From assembly GCA_902806245.1 (NCBI GenBank), contig CADCVU010000204.1, forward strand, positions 1-44,190: a stretch of DNA of 44,190 nucleotides. The letters run 5' to 3'. Position 1 is the stretch's first letter. Every line of letters starts with the position of its first letter. This DNA is from an uncultured Solirubrobacterales bacterium (GTDB lineage: Bacteria; Actinomycetota; Thermoleophilia; Solirubrobacterales; Thermoleophilaceae). The notes under the pieces were generated by a model, which was not told the DNA's origin, searched no databases, and saw only the letters and a list, made by a program, of their open reading frames with translations. Below, piece after piece: positions 1-8,101 of the stretch. The position numbers were made by a program, and so were the translations under genes.

Positions 1-433
1 ACGAGCAGACCGCCGTGAGGTCGAAGCAGAAGAAGATCACGATCAGGTCCTGCGCGGTGGCGAGGCCGATCATCGACGCCATGAACACGACGAGGAGGGC
101 GTAGAACGACCTCCCGTCGCGGACCGGTCGCTGCATATGGCGCAGGTGCAGCGGCAGGTAGCGGATCGAGTAGGCGAACACGACGGCGCCCACCCCGCTC
201 GCGAGCAGGGCGTAGAGCGCTCCGAGTCCGTCGAGGGCAAAGGCAAGGCGAAGATCGAGCGTGGGCGCCCAGGGGACGTCCACCTCCGCGCCCCCCGACA
301 GCCAGACCACGAGCACCCCGACGAACGTAAGCGCGGCCACGGCCGCGGCGAGTAGGGCTTCGGCGCGCGGAAGCGCTCGTTCGCTCTGGCGCGCCAGACC
401 GAGGGAGGTGCGGACGGAGATCGTCGAGGGCAT
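1..433 (-). CDS. MrpA/MnhA-like antiporter subunit A, N-terminal part (runs off left edge)
   Basis: This is the N-terminal 144 residues of a subunit A (MrpA/MnhA; NuoL-related) of a multisubunit cation/proton antiporter. I translated it by hand because it is open at the window edge and absent from the ORF track. The reading has a first membrane segment (about residues 25-45), then the family-typical blocks FALDGLGALYALLASGVGA, VFAYSIRYLP and FYALLVVFMASMIGLATAQD. In known MrpA proteins the last block is followed by a Leu-rich helix ending FWELTS; here it reads FFFDLTAVCS. The start ATG is inferred; the N-terminus is slightly short for the family and has no clear ribosome site. The gene is divergent from the CPA1 antiporter at 542, with 108 bases between them. 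A NuoL or HyfB relative is the main alternative. The rest of the operon (subunits B-G) should lie to the left. Confidence 0.75.
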   Translation of the reverse strand, partial: MPSTISVRTSLGLARQSERALPRAEALLAAAVAALTFVGVLVVWLSGGAEVDVPWAPTLDLRLAFALDGLGALYALLASGVGAVVFAYSIRYLPLHLRHMQRPVRDGRSFYALLVVFMASMIGLATAQDLIVIFFCFDLTAVCS

Positions 434-541
434 GAGCGCAGGAAGAGAGTGCGGCCGCTCGCGGAGGCGGGCGGCCGCTCCCACATTCTCCCGGATCGCC
501 GAGGCCGCCGGCGGACGGCGGCTTCCTAGACTGGCCGCCCC

Positions 542-2338
542 ATGACCGACGGCAGCCTGATCCTCGTCACCGGAGCGCTGCTCGCGCTCGGGATCGCGGC
601 GTCCCTGGCCGCCGGCCGGCTGCGGGTGCCGGGCCTGATCCTCTTCCTCGCGCTCGGCATGGCCATCGGGTCCGACGGTCTGGGGCTGATCGTCTTCGAC
701 GACTTCGAGCTGACACGGACGATCGGCGTGGTCGCGCTCGCGCTCATCCTCTTCGAGGGCGGATTGACCGCCGGTTGGTCGGAGATCCGTCCCGTGTTCT
801 GGCCGGCCTTGTCCCTGGCCACGGTCGGCACGCTGATAACCGCGGGAGTGGTCGGCGTCGCCGCGGCATGGCTGCTCGACCTGCCCCTGCTCTACGGGCT
901 GCTGCTCGGATCGATCGTCTCGACCACCGACAGCGCGGCGATCTTCTCGGTCCTGCGCGGATCGAACCTCAAGCGCCGCATCGCCCGGCTGCTCGAGGCC
1001 GAGTCGGGACTCAACGACCCGGTGGCCATCCTGCTGGTGATCGGCTTCATCGAGTGGATCTCTCAGCCGGACTACGGCCTGGGCGACATGGCGATCCTGT
1101 TCGTGGAGGAGCTCGGGATCGGCGCCGTGGCGGGGGTCGCCTTCGGCTGGTTCTCGGTGACGGCGTTCAAGCGGGTGCCGTTCGTCTCGAGCGGCCTCTA
1201 CCCCGTGGCCTCGATCGCCACCGCGGCGATCGCCTTTGGCGCCGCCGACGTGCTCGGAGGCTCGGGCTTCCTCGCGGTCTACCTGGCCGGCCTGGCCCTC
1301 GGCGGCTCGCGCGTGCCGGCGCGCACGACGATCATCGACTTCCACGCCGGGCTCGGCTGGGTGAGCCAGATCGTCCTCTTCTTCACGCTCGGGCTGCTCG
1401 TCTTTCCGACCCAGCTCGGCCCGGTCGCCGCTCCCGCCCTTCTCCTGGCGGTGGTGCTGGCGGTCGTGGCCCGCCCGATCGCCGCCCTCGTGGCCACGCG
1501 CGTGGGCCGCTTCCCCCCGCGAGAGGCGATCCTGATCGGGTGGGCGGGCCTGCGCGGGGCGATCCCGATCGTCCTCGCCACCTTCCCGGTGATCGCCGAG
1601 ACCCCGCGCGCCGGCGTGTTCTTCAACATCGTCTTCTTCGTGGTCCTGACCTCCACGCTCGTGCAGGGCGCGACCTTCGAGCTGCTGGCGCGCGCGCTGG
1701 GGGTGACCTCGAACGAGCCGGCGCTGCCGCGGCCGCTGATCGAGGTCGGCGCGATCCGCCGCCTCGGAGCGGAAGTCATCGAGTATCCGGTGGGCGAGGG
1801 CGAGGCGGTGGTCGGGCGCGTGGTCAACGAGCTCGGCCTGCCGCGCGACGCGCTCGTGAACGTGCTCGTGCGCGGCGAGGAGGCGCTCCTGCCGCGCGGT
1901 TCGACGCGGATCGAGGCCGGTGACCGCCTGCACATACTCACGCGCGCGAGCGTGCGCGACGAGGTGGAGGCGCTGCGCGTGCGCTGGCGCGACGGGCCGA
2001 TGGAGACTCCTGCGGTCGTCGCGCCCCAGAGCGCCGGGCGCGCCACGATCTTCACGGTCCGCCCATGGGCGCCCGGCGACGGCGACCTCTCGCGGCCCGA
2101 GCGTCTCGGCGGCGTGGCGGTCACCCGGCGCCTGCGCACCCGGCGAGGGCGCGAGGGCGCACTGGTGCTGCTGGAGGACGGGCGCTTCGGCATCACCGGC
2201 GACGGTCTGGTCGCGGTCGGGGGCTCGCGCCAGCTCCTGCGCTACTGCGGCGAGCGGATCCGCCGGGCCAGCGAGCCCGAGGAGCGCGCGTGGTGGCAGG
2301 AGGCGGCGGGGGTGGTCTCTCAGCGGGCGGTGGGCTGA
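542..2338 (+). CDS. CPA1-family K+(Na+)/H+ antiporter with TrkA-C domain (NhaP2/CvrA-like)
   Basis: A 598-residue membrane antiporter exchanging a monovalent cation, most likely K+, for protons. Residues 1-390 form a chain of hydrophobic helices carrying CPA1 signatures: FEGGL near 71, STTDSAA near 127-133 and ESGLNDP at 154-160, the last holding the conserved Asn-Asp pair. After the membrane part, residues about 395-480 read as a TrkA-C/RCK-C ligand domain (VVGRVVNELGLPRDALV, then GDRLHILT). This membrane-plus-TrkA-C order is that of NhaP2/CvrA antiporters; the length fits. A further hydrophilic tail of about 110 residues follows. The ATG start has no obvious ribosome site. Its 3' end overlaps the convergent prmA end by 19 bases. 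Ion specificity cannot be read from sequence. Confidence 0.9.
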   Translation: MTDGSLILVTGALLALGIAASLAAGRLRVPGLILFLALGMAIGSDGLGLIVFDDFELTRTIGVVALALILFEGGLTAGWSEIRPVFWPALSLATVGTLITAGVVGVAAAWLLDLPLLYGLLLGSIVSTTDSAAIFSVLRGSNLKRRIARLLEAESGLNDPVAILLVIGFIEWISQPDYGLGDMAILFVEELGIGAVAGVAFGWFSVTAFKRVPFVSSGLYPVASIATAAIAFGAADVLGGSGFLAVYLAGLALGGSRVPARTTIIDFHAGLGWVSQIVLFFTLGLLVFPTQLGPVAAPALLLAVVLAVVARPIAALVATRVGRFPPREAILIGWAGLRGAIPIVLATFPVIAETPRAGVFFNIVFFVVLTSTLVQGATFELLARALGVTSNEPALPRPLIEVGAIRRLGAEVIEYPVGEGEAVVGRVVNELGLPRDALVNVLVRGEEALLPRGSTRIEAGDRLHILTRASVRDEVEALRVRWRDGPMETPAVVAPQSAGRATIFTVRPWAPGDGDLSRPERLGGVAVTRRLRTRRGREGALVLLEDGRFGITGDGLVAVGGSRQLLRYCGERIRRASEPEERAWWQEAAGVVSQRAVG

Positions 2339-3174
2339 GCGCCGGCGCGTTCGACCAGGACCGAGGTCCAGCCGCGCGAGCTCACCCGGCGGCGCTCGGT
2401 GAGCCCGGGCCCGAGCGCAGCCACGACCTCGTCGGCCTCGGGGTCGAGCAGCCCGGAGACGATCACCCGCTCCGGCGCGAGCTCGACCAGGCGCGGCGCC
2501 AGGCGCAGCAGCAACGGGCGCATGAGGTTGGCCACGACGGTCTCGGCGCCGGGCGGGCGGTCGTCGCGGAGGTTGACGCGCTCGACCCGCTCGAGCTCCA
2601 CGCCGTTGGCGCGCGCGTTGCGCTCGGTGGCCTCGAGCGCGGCGAGGTCGGCGTCGACGGCGCTCACCGGTGAGAAGCCGAGCTTGGCCGCCGCGATCGC
2701 GAGGACGCCGGAGCCGCAGCCGAGGTCGGCGAGCGAGCCGCGGCGCCCGCGCGCGCGCCGCTGCTGCGCGAGGTCGACGAGCAGCTCGAGGCAGCCCTCC
2801 GTGGTCGCGTGGGCGCCGGTTCCGAAGGCCTGCCCCGGATCGATCACCACCTCCTCGACCCCCGGCCGGACCGCGGGCCCCTCCCACGGCGGTCGCACGT
2901 AGATGCGCCCCGCCACGAGCACCGGCCGGTGGAAGCGCTGCCAGCGCTCGGCCCAGTCGTCGGGCACCTCCTGGCCGCGCACCGAGACCGTCACCCCGCC
3001 CACCTCGGCCTCGCCCTCGCCGAGGGCCGGCAGCTCGCCGGGAGCGCCGTAGAGCGCGAACTCCACGTGGTCGTCGCCGTCGACCTGCTCCACCCCGCCC
3101 GGCGCGAGCTCGAGGATGGCGGCCAGGACCTGCTCGGCCGCGGCCGCCGGCGCGCGCACGGCGAGGCGGATCAA
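2320..3174 (-). CDS. prmA: Ribosomal protein L11 methyltransferase
   Basis: This SAM-dependent enzyme trimethylates ribosomal protein L11. The reading shows the PrmA-specific WAERWQRFHRPV block, the substrate-loop signature DPGQAFGTGAHATTE, the SAM-binding motif LADLGCGSGVLAIAAAKLG and the catalytic-site block NLMRPLL, which corresponds to the NILA/NIL-type motif in other PrmA proteins. The ORF track starts further upstream inside dnaJ, but homology begins at LIRLAVRAP, so I choose the TTG at 3174. This gives 284 residues, normal for the family, and lies 31 bases after the dnaJ stop. It is the last gene of the hadA-hadB-hrcA-dnaJ-prmA run. The dnaJ-prmA adjacency is also seen in Gram-positive heat-shock operons. 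Confidence 0.9.
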   Translation of the reverse strand: MIRLAVRAPAAAAEQVLAAILELAPGGVEQVDGDDHVEFALYGAPGELPALGEGEAEVGGVTVSVRGQEVPDDWAERWQRFHRPVLVAGRIYVRPPWEGPAVRPGVEEVVIDPGQAFGTGAHATTEGCLELLVDLAQQRRARGRRGSLADLGCGSGVLAIAAAKLGFSPVSAVDADLAALEATERNARANGVELERVERVNLRDDRPPGAETVVANLMRPLLLRLAPRLVELAPERVIVSGLLDPEADEVVAALGPGLTERRRVSSRGWTSVLVERAGAQPTAR

Positions 3175-3205
3175 GGCCGGTGGGCGGCTGCGCGGCGCGC
3201 GGCGC

Positions 3206-4342
3206 TCACCCGAGCGCCCGGCGCACCCGCGCGAACAGCGACTCGTGGCCGCGCTCGGAAGCCGGGCGCAGGTTGCGCTCCTCGAGCGAGCCCTCGAGCT
3301 CCTCGAGCAGGCCGCGCTGGCGTGCCGAGAGCTCACGCGGGACGACGACGTTGACGACCACGCGCTGGTCCCCCGGACGCCCGCGGCGCAGCGAAGGCAT
3401 CCCCAGGCCGGTCAGATTGACCACCGAACCGGGCTGCGTCCCCGCCTCGAGCTCGATCGTCTCCTCGCCCTCCAAAGTGGGGACGGTGACCGACGTGCCG
3501 AGCGCCGCCGCCGGAGCCGAGACGTCGACGACGCTGACCAGATCGTTGCCGTCGCGGACGAAGCGCTCGTCCTCGGCCACGCGGACGACGACGTACAGGT
3601 CGCCGGGCGGACCGCCGCCCTCACCCGCGTGCCCGCGACCGGTCAGGCGGATGCGCTGGTCGTCGGCGATCCCGGCCGGGATGTCGACCTCGAGCTGCGC
3701 GCGTCGGGCCTCGCGGCCCCGCCCGCGACAGCGGGTGCACGGTGTTCGCGCGATCTTACCGTCGCCGCCGCAGGCATCGCAGAGGTGGGCGCGGACGACC
3801 TGCCCGAAGGCCGAGCGCATCGCGGTGCGCAGCTCGCCCGAGCCGCCGCAGCGCCCGCAGGTCTCGATCGGCGTGCCCGGCTCGGCCGCGTTGCCGTGGC
3901 AGCGCTCGCACGGGGCCACGACCTCGTACTCGACGTCGACCGCGGCGCCGCGCGCGGCCTGAGCGAGCGAGATCTCCGCCGCCACGGCGACGTCTCCACC
4001 CTGAACTCCCGCCGCGCGCCCCCCGCCGCCGAAGGCATCGCCGCCGCCGAAGAAGGCGTCGAAGATGTCGGAGACCGAGCCGAAGCCCGAGAAGTTGGGC
4101 TCGCGGCCCTGTCCGGACAGGCCCTCGTGGCCGTAGCGGTCGTAGACCTGGCGCCGCTCGGGATCGGAGAGGATCTCGTAGGCGTCGGCGGCCTCCTTGA
4201 AGCGCTCCTCGGCGTCGTGGTCGTGGCGGTTGACGTCGGGATGGAGCTCGCGCGCGAGCCTGCGGAACGAGCGCTTGATCTCGCGCTCGTCGGCGTCGCG
4301 GGCGATACCGAGGACCTCGTAGGCGTCGCGCTTGACGGTCAC
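3206..4342 (-). CDS. dnaJ: Chaperone DnaJ
   Basis: Full-length type I Hsp40, 378 residues, the cochaperone that stimulates DnaK ATPase. The J domain (about 4-70) carries the catalytic HPD at 34-36. A Gly/Phe region (about 75-125, GFGSVSDIFDAFFGGGDAF) follows. The zinc-finger region has four CxxCxGxG-type repeats: CERCHGNA, CGRCGGSG, CDACGGDG and CTRCRGRG. C-terminal substrate-binding domains complete it. The first repeat has Asn-Ala instead of a Gly-x-Gly end. The ORF track merges it into a longer open frame through hrcA; the right start is the GTG at 4342, which overlaps the hrcA stop as GTGA and implies coupled translation. No grpE or dnaK is present, so this is an hrcA-linked second-type dnaJ rather than a dnaK-operon copy. 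Confidence 0.95.
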   Translation of the reverse strand: MTVKRDAYEVLGIARDADEREIKRSFRRLARELHPDVNRHDHDAEERFKEAADAYEILSDPERRQVYDRYGHEGLSGQGREPNFSGFGSVSDIFDAFFGGGDAFGGGGRAAGVQGGDVAVAAEISLAQAARGAAVDVEYEVVAPCERCHGNAAEPGTPIETCGRCGGSGELRTAMRSAFGQVVRAHLCDACGGDGKIARTPCTRCRGRGREARRAQLEVDIPAGIADDQRIRLTGRGHAGEGGGPPGDLYVVVRVAEDERFVRDGNDLVSVVDVSAPAAALGTSVTVPTLEGEETIELEAGTQPGSVVNLTGLGMPSLRRGRPGDQRVVVNVVVPRELSARQRGLLEELEGSLEERNLRPASERGHESLFARVRRALG

Positions 4343-5373
4343 GACTCGCTCCACACGGAGTCGACGTAGCGCGAGAGCTCGGCGGCGGCCTCGCGCACGG
4401 AGCCGATCGCCGTCGGGTAGTCCATGCTCTTCGGGCCGACCACGCTGACCACGCCCAGGCGGCGGACCGGCATGCCGTAGCCGGCGGCCACCACGCTCAG
4501 CGACTGGAGCTCGGGGGCCTCGTTCTCGGCGCCGATGCGCAGGTAGATCCGCGGCTCGTCGAGGGCGCGGCGCAGGAGGCCGAGCAGGGTCACGCGATGC
4601 TCGAGCAGCCGCAGGAGGTCCTCGATCTGCGACAGCTCCTGGAAGCGATCCTCGCCGAGCAGCCGCGAGGTGCCCTCGACGTAGAGCGCGTCCTCCGCGG
4701 TCGCCTCGAGCTCGACAAAGGCGGGGGCGAGCGAGGCCAGGAACTCGCGCTCGGTCGGCGAGAGCTCGGGATCGGCGAGCTTGGCGTGCAGCATGCGCGC
4801 GCCGAGGCCCATCCCCGCGAGCTGCTCGTTGAGGTAGCTCGCCGCCCAGTCGACGAGCCCGAGGTCGACCGGGTGCTCGTAGCTGACCACCCGCTTCGAG
4901 ACGCCCCCGGTCGAGGTGATGACCACGACCATCGCCACCTGGGGCTGGAGGCGCAGGACGTCGACGCGCCGGATGGTGGTGGCGGCGATCGGCGGAGCCG
5001 AGACGATGGCCAGCATGTTGGTGACCTGCGACAGCTGCTCGGTGGTCGCCCGCACCGCCTCGTCGACCTCGCGACGGACGAGGTCGAGCTCGAGTCGGGG
5101 CCGCGGCGCCGGCAGGTTGCCCGGCTCGAGCAGCTCGTCGACGTAATGTCGGTAGCCGGCGTCGGTCGGAACCCGGCCGGCGGAGGTGTAGGGGTGCTGG
5201 AGCAGCCCGAGGCCCTCGAGGGCCGCGAGCTCGCTGCGCACGGTGGAGGGCCCCCAGGGGACGTCGCCGCGCTCGGCGAGCCACCTCGAGGCGACCGGCG
5301 CGCCGAGCTCGAGGTGGCCCTCGACGACGAGGCGGAGAACGTCGGCCTGGCGGGGGCTGAGCGCGGTGTCCAT
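4339..5373 (-). CDS. hrcA: Heat-inducible transcription repressor HrcA
   Basis: A 344-residue winged-helix repressor of heat-shock genes. The N-terminus LSPRQADVLRLVVEGHL followed by GPSTVRSELAALEGLGLL is the HrcA DNA-binding domain, and HPYTSAGRVPTDAGYRHYVD is the family signature after it. The GAF-like central and C-terminal dimerisation parts follow, ending with SVVGPKSMDYPTAIGSVREA. The ATG at 5373 has a good ribosome site (AATAGGAGC directly upstream). The gene overlaps dnaJ by four bases. HrcA normally binds a CIRCE inverted repeat (TTAGCACTC-N9-GAGTGCTAA). I looked in the space between the hadB-like gene and hrcA and saw no match, so if it self-regulates, the operator must be upstream of hadA or diverged. 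Confidence 0.95.
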   Translation of the reverse strand: MDTALSPRQADVLRLVVEGHLELGAPVASRWLAERGDVPWGPSTVRSELAALEGLGLLQHPYTSAGRVPTDAGYRHYVDELLEPGNLPAPRPRLELDLVRREVDEAVRATTEQLSQVTNMLAIVSAPPIAATTIRRVDVLRLQPQVAMVVVITSTGGVSKRVVSYEHPVDLGLVDWAASYLNEQLAGMGLGARMLHAKLADPELSPTEREFLASLAPAFVELEATAEDALYVEGTSRLLGEDRFQELSQIEDLLRLLEHRVTLLGLLRRALDEPRIYLRIGAENEAPELQSLSVVAAGYGMPVRRLGVVSVVGPKSMDYPTAIGSVREAAAELSRYVDSVWSES

Positions 5374-5413
5374 GCTCCTATTGTGGCGGCTCGCTCCGGC
5401 CGCGGCAGGTCGG

Positions 5414-5806
5414 TCAGCCCGGAGTCAGCTCGGCCTCGGCGTTGCGGACGATTCGATTGCCGTCCTGCTCGGCCTCGGTGTCGACGAGCGTTCCGCCCTC
5501 TCCGGCGGCCCGCACCGTCCCACGCACGACGATCTCCTTCTCCGGCAGGCCCATCCCGCGGAACTGCACCGCGAGGCGCCGCAGCGAACGCGGATCGCCG
5601 CCCGCGGCGGCGGTGTTGGCCCGCGCCACCAGCGCCATGGTGTAGAGGCCGTGAAGGATCGTCGAGGGCAGCCCGACCTGGCGCGCGAACTCGGGGTCGA
5701 TGTGAATCGGGTTGAAGTCGCCCGATGCGCCCGCGTAGCGGTGCGGCAGGTAGCGGTCGGGGGTCACGCGCAGCTCCGGGATCTGCTCGCCCTCGTTCAT
5801 GGTCAT
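5414..5806 (-). CDS. MaoC-like (3R)-hydroxyacyl dehydratase subunit, HadB-type
   Basis: A 130-residue hot-dog-fold protein. The hydratase-2 motif is clear: YAGASGDFNPIHIDPEFA, containing the catalytic Asp and His, followed by LPSTILHGLYTMAL. In mycobacterial HadAB and HadBC this subunit carries the catalytic residues and dehydrates (3R)-hydroxyacyl-ACP during fatty-acid elongation. Length matches HadB. Its ATG overlaps the stop of the upstream HadA-like gene (ATGA), so the two are probably co-translated as a heterodimer. The hrcA start follows after a gap of about 40 bases. It may act on ACP or CoA substrates; the sequence does not decide this. Confidence 0.85.
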   Translation of the reverse strand: MTMNEGEQIPELRVTPDRYLPHRYAGASGDFNPIHIDPEFARQVGLPSTILHGLYTMALVARANTAAAGGDPRSLRRLAVQFRGMGLPEKEIVVRGTVRAAGEGGTLVDTEAEQDGNRIVRNAEAELTPG

Positions 5807-6243
5807 CCTCCCCGCTCGATGTTGGTCCAGGTCCCACGCGTGACCTCTCGGCCGTCCTGGTTGACCGAGACGGTCTCGAAGACGTAGAAGGTCTTGTCGT
5901 CGCGCTTGGAGATGTCGAGGACCGAGGCGGTGGTGGTGATGGTGTCGCCCGCGTAGACGAGATCCGACCAGGCGAACTCCTGCCCGCCGTGGACCATCAT
6001 CGCGAAGTTCATGCCCACGTCGGGATCGAACATGGCCGGCACGATGGCTCCCGACGAGTAGACGACGGCGAACATCGGCGGCGCGACGACGGCGCGAAAG
6101 CCGGCCCCGCTCGCGGCGTGCGGATCGTGGTGAACGGGGTTCTCCTCGCCGACCGCGTTGGCGTACTCGCGGATCTTCTCACGCCCGACCTCGTACTCGA
6201 AGGGCTCGTAGCCCTTGCCGACGACCGTGCTCTGCTCGGCCAC
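5803..6243 (-). CDS. FAS1-type dehydratase partner subunit, HadA/HadC-like
   Basis: A 146-residue MaoC N-terminal-like domain protein. Visible family features are YEVGREKIREYANAVGEENPVHHD near the start, APPMFAVVY and the long-helix block MMVHGGQEFAWSDLVYAGD, all typical of HadA/HadC, the non-catalytic partner that binds the acyl chain. It heads the five-gene minus-strand run and overlaps the HadB-like gene by four bases. The start ATG at 6243 is preceded by GGGAGGTGAC, an excellent ribosome site. In mycobacteria the had genes sit next to rpmG, not next to hrcA, so the context here is different. Confidence 0.85.
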   Translation of the reverse strand: MAEQSTVVGKGYEPFEYEVGREKIREYANAVGEENPVHHDPHAASGAGFRAVVAPPMFAVVYSSGAIVPAMFDPDVGMNFAMMVHGGQEFAWSDLVYAGDTITTTASVLDISKRDDKTFYVFETVSVNQDGREVTRGTWTNIERGG

Positions 6244-6328
6244 GTCACCTCCCGGTTGCGGTCATCCGGCCGGGAGCTTTCCGGCGCGGCGCGCGGCAGT
6301 CTAGTCGCGGCGAGCAGCCGCGCGCCGA

Positions 6329-6379
6329 CCGGCGGGTTGCCTGAGCCGCGCGCGTGCGCGGCTCCGGCCGACCCGCCGG
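6329..6379 (-). terminator. Nested perfect stem-loop downstream of the small basic ORF
   Basis: Two nested perfect 9-bp stems: an inner GAGCCGCGC/GCGCGGCTC with a 4-base loop (GCGT) at 6343-6364, and an outer CCGGCGGGT/ACCCGCCGG at 6329-6337 and 6371-6379. It begins 17 bases after the stop of the 40-residue minus-strand ORF and lies between it and hadA. There is no U-tract, as is common in high-GC actinobacteria. It could act as a terminator for the helicase/small-ORF transcript. Confidence 0.6.
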
Positions 6380-6395
6380 CGGGTTCGTGCGCTCG

Positions 6396-6518
6396 CTACA
6401 GGCGGCGCCTGCGCGCCGGGGGCCGACCACCGCGGCCGCCGCGTGGTGCGCCGCCCTTGCGGCCCCGCACCATGTCGAACAGCCGTTTTGCGGCGAAAAG
6501 TCGCATCAACTTGCCCAT
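6396..6518 (-). CDS. Small arginine/glycine-rich protein (40 aa) downstream of RhlE-like helicase
   Basis: Not in the ORF track (too short). The reading is MGKLMRLFAAKRLFDMV followed by a Gly/Arg/Pro-rich tail ending RRRRL. The start is supported by a very strong ribosome site: GAGGAGGAG lies a few bases before the ATG. The first 17 residues could form an amphipathic helix; the rest is a basic disordered tail resembling the GR-rich tails of RNA-binding proteins. It sits 136 bases downstream of the RhlE-like helicase on the same strand and is followed by a strong hairpin, so a shared transcript is plausible. I do not recognise a family. Nucleic-acid binding is inferred only from charge and context. 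Confidence 0.6.
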   Translation of the reverse strand: MGKLMRLFAAKRLFDMVRGRKGGAPRGGRGGRPPARRRRL

Positions 6519-6654
6519 TCCTGTGTCTCCTCCTCAGCCGTTGGGCCCTCCGCGAGCGCCCTGTCCAGGGTTTGTACCCACTTGCGAGGACGGACAAGCG
6601 GACGGCAACGCGGTATGACGGATGGCGCGTCCGCGGCCGACCGGCCGCGTCGCT

Positions 6655-7953
6655 CTAGCGCCCGCCGCCGCTGCGCGCCGGAGAGCGCCGGCGGCCCCTC
6701 CCGCTCGAGGGACTCGCGCTGTAGGTGCGCCCGCCCCCGCCGTGCCCGTTGGTCGACGGGCGACCCGAGCGGCCGTTCGATGAGCGTCGATTCGAAGAGC
6801 GTCCGCCGGACGAGCGTCCGCTCGACACCGGCCCGGTCGACAGGCCCGACTCGGCGAATTCGCTCTGCAGCGAGAGGCTCGAGGCGATCCGGCCGATGTC
6901 GTGGGCCTGATCGGGCGCGACGAAGGTCACCCCGACGCCGGTCTTGCCGGCGCGCCCGGTCCGCCCGACGCGGTGGACGTAGGCGTCGCGGTCGCCCGGC
7001 GCGTCGAAGTTGATCACGTGGGTGATGTCGTCGACGTCGATCCCGCGTGAGGCCACGTCGGTGGCGATCAGCGTGTCGACCGAGCCGGAGCCGAAGCGGG
7101 CGAGCGCCTTTTCGCGCTGGGCCTGCGACTTGTCGCCGTGCATGGCCAGGACCTCGAGGTCGTGGCCGCGCAGGCGCTTGACCAGCCGGTCGGCGCCACG
7201 CTTGGTGCGCACGAACACCAGCGTGAGGCCGCGCTCGTCGTCGCGCAGCTCGCGCACCAGGGCGTCGATCTTCGAGTCGCCGCTCACCGCCACGAAGCGA
7301 TGCCGCACGTCGGCGCGCTGCTCCCGCGGCGCGGCGTGCTCGTGCACGCGGGCACCGTGAGTGTAGGCCTGCGCGACGCGGTTGACCTCGGCGTCGAGGG
7401 TCGCCGAGAAGAAGAGCGTCTGGCGCTTCTTGGGAAGCTTGGAGACGATCCGGTCGACGGGCGGGCGGAAGCCCATGTCGAGCATCCGGTCGGCCTCGTC
7501 GAGGATGAGGATCCGCGTCCTCGAGAGGTCGACGGCGCGGCGGGCCATCAGATCCTCGAGCCGGCCGGGGGTGGCCACGAGGATGTGGGCGCGGCGGGCC
7601 AGCTTGGCCTGCTTCTCGATCCCGGCGCCGCCGTAGACCGCAGCGATGGAGAGCGCGCGCGCCTGAGCCAGCGGCCGCAGCTCCTCGACGATCTGACCCG
7701 CCAGCTCGCGGGTGGGAACGAGCACGAGCGCGCTCGGGCGTGGGTCCTCGGCCTCGATGAGGTCGACGAGCGGCACGCCAAAGGCGAGCGTCTTGCCCGA
7801 CCCGGTGGGCGACTTGACGAGGACGTCCTGACCCGCGAGGGCGTCGGGGACGACGAGCTGCTGGACCGGAAAGGCCGAGTCGATGCCGCGCTCGGCGAGC
7901 GCCGAGACCACAGCTCGAGACGCGCCGAGATCGGCGAAGGCGTTGGAGGACAT
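6655..7953 (-). CDS. DEAD-box ATP-dependent RNA helicase, RhlE-like
   Basis: A 432-residue RNA helicase. Motifs in order: FADLGASRAVVSALAERGI with a Q-motif Gln-Gln near 31, motif I SPTGSGKT (48-55), PTRELA, TPGRLEDL, DEADRMLDMGF, SAT, FVRTKRGADRL, DVASRGIDVDD and HRVGRTGRAGKTG. Motif I begins Ser-Pro where Ala-Gln or Ala-Arg is usual, a small oddity. The last about 65 residues form a Ser/Arg/Gly-rich low-complexity tail (RSSGGRSSNRRSSNGRSG), as in RhlE and cold-shock helicases, probably for RNA binding. The ATG has AAGGAG upstream. It likely remodels rRNA or mRNA, particularly in the cold; that role is inferred. Confidence 0.93.
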   Translation of the reverse strand: MSSNAFADLGASRAVVSALAERGIDSAFPVQQLVVPDALAGQDVLVKSPTGSGKTLAFGVPLVDLIEAEDPRPSALVLVPTRELAGQIVEELRPLAQARALSIAAVYGGAGIEKQAKLARRAHILVATPGRLEDLMARRAVDLSRTRILILDEADRMLDMGFRPPVDRIVSKLPKKRQTLFFSATLDAEVNRVAQAYTHGARVHEHAAPREQRADVRHRFVAVSGDSKIDALVRELRDDERGLTLVFVRTKRGADRLVKRLRGHDLEVLAMHGDKSQAQREKALARFGSGSVDTLIATDVASRGIDVDDITHVINFDAPGDRDAYVHRVGRTGRAGKTGVGVTFVAPDQAHDIGRIASSLSLQSEFAESGLSTGPVSSGRSSGGRSSNRRSSNGRSGRPSTNGHGGGGRTYSASPSSGRGRRRSPARSGGGR

Positions 7954-8101
7954 AGGGTGAAAGCTCCTTGCTGGCGGCGCTACGGGCGGCCGCCTAACGA
8001 TTCGGGAGATTCAACTGACCCGGATCGCTGGAGCGTTACGGAAGAGGAACCTCGCGGCGGCCGATTGCCGCGCGCTGAAGCGACGCTAGCAGGGAGATCC
8101 G

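Noticed and set aside
70-486. ORF of 138 residues on the minus strand at the left edge
   Set aside because: It is Arg/Ser-rich and overlaps the MrpA-like frame, which has clear membrane helices and family blocks; so this is a shadow.
3206-5284. 692-residue ORF read as one protein
   Set aside because: Only its C-terminal half is DnaJ. The N-terminal half is an out-of-frame reading of hrcA.
5374-5413. CIRCE operator upstream of hrcA
   Set aside because: No TTAGCACTC-N9-GAGTGCTAA-like pattern is present.
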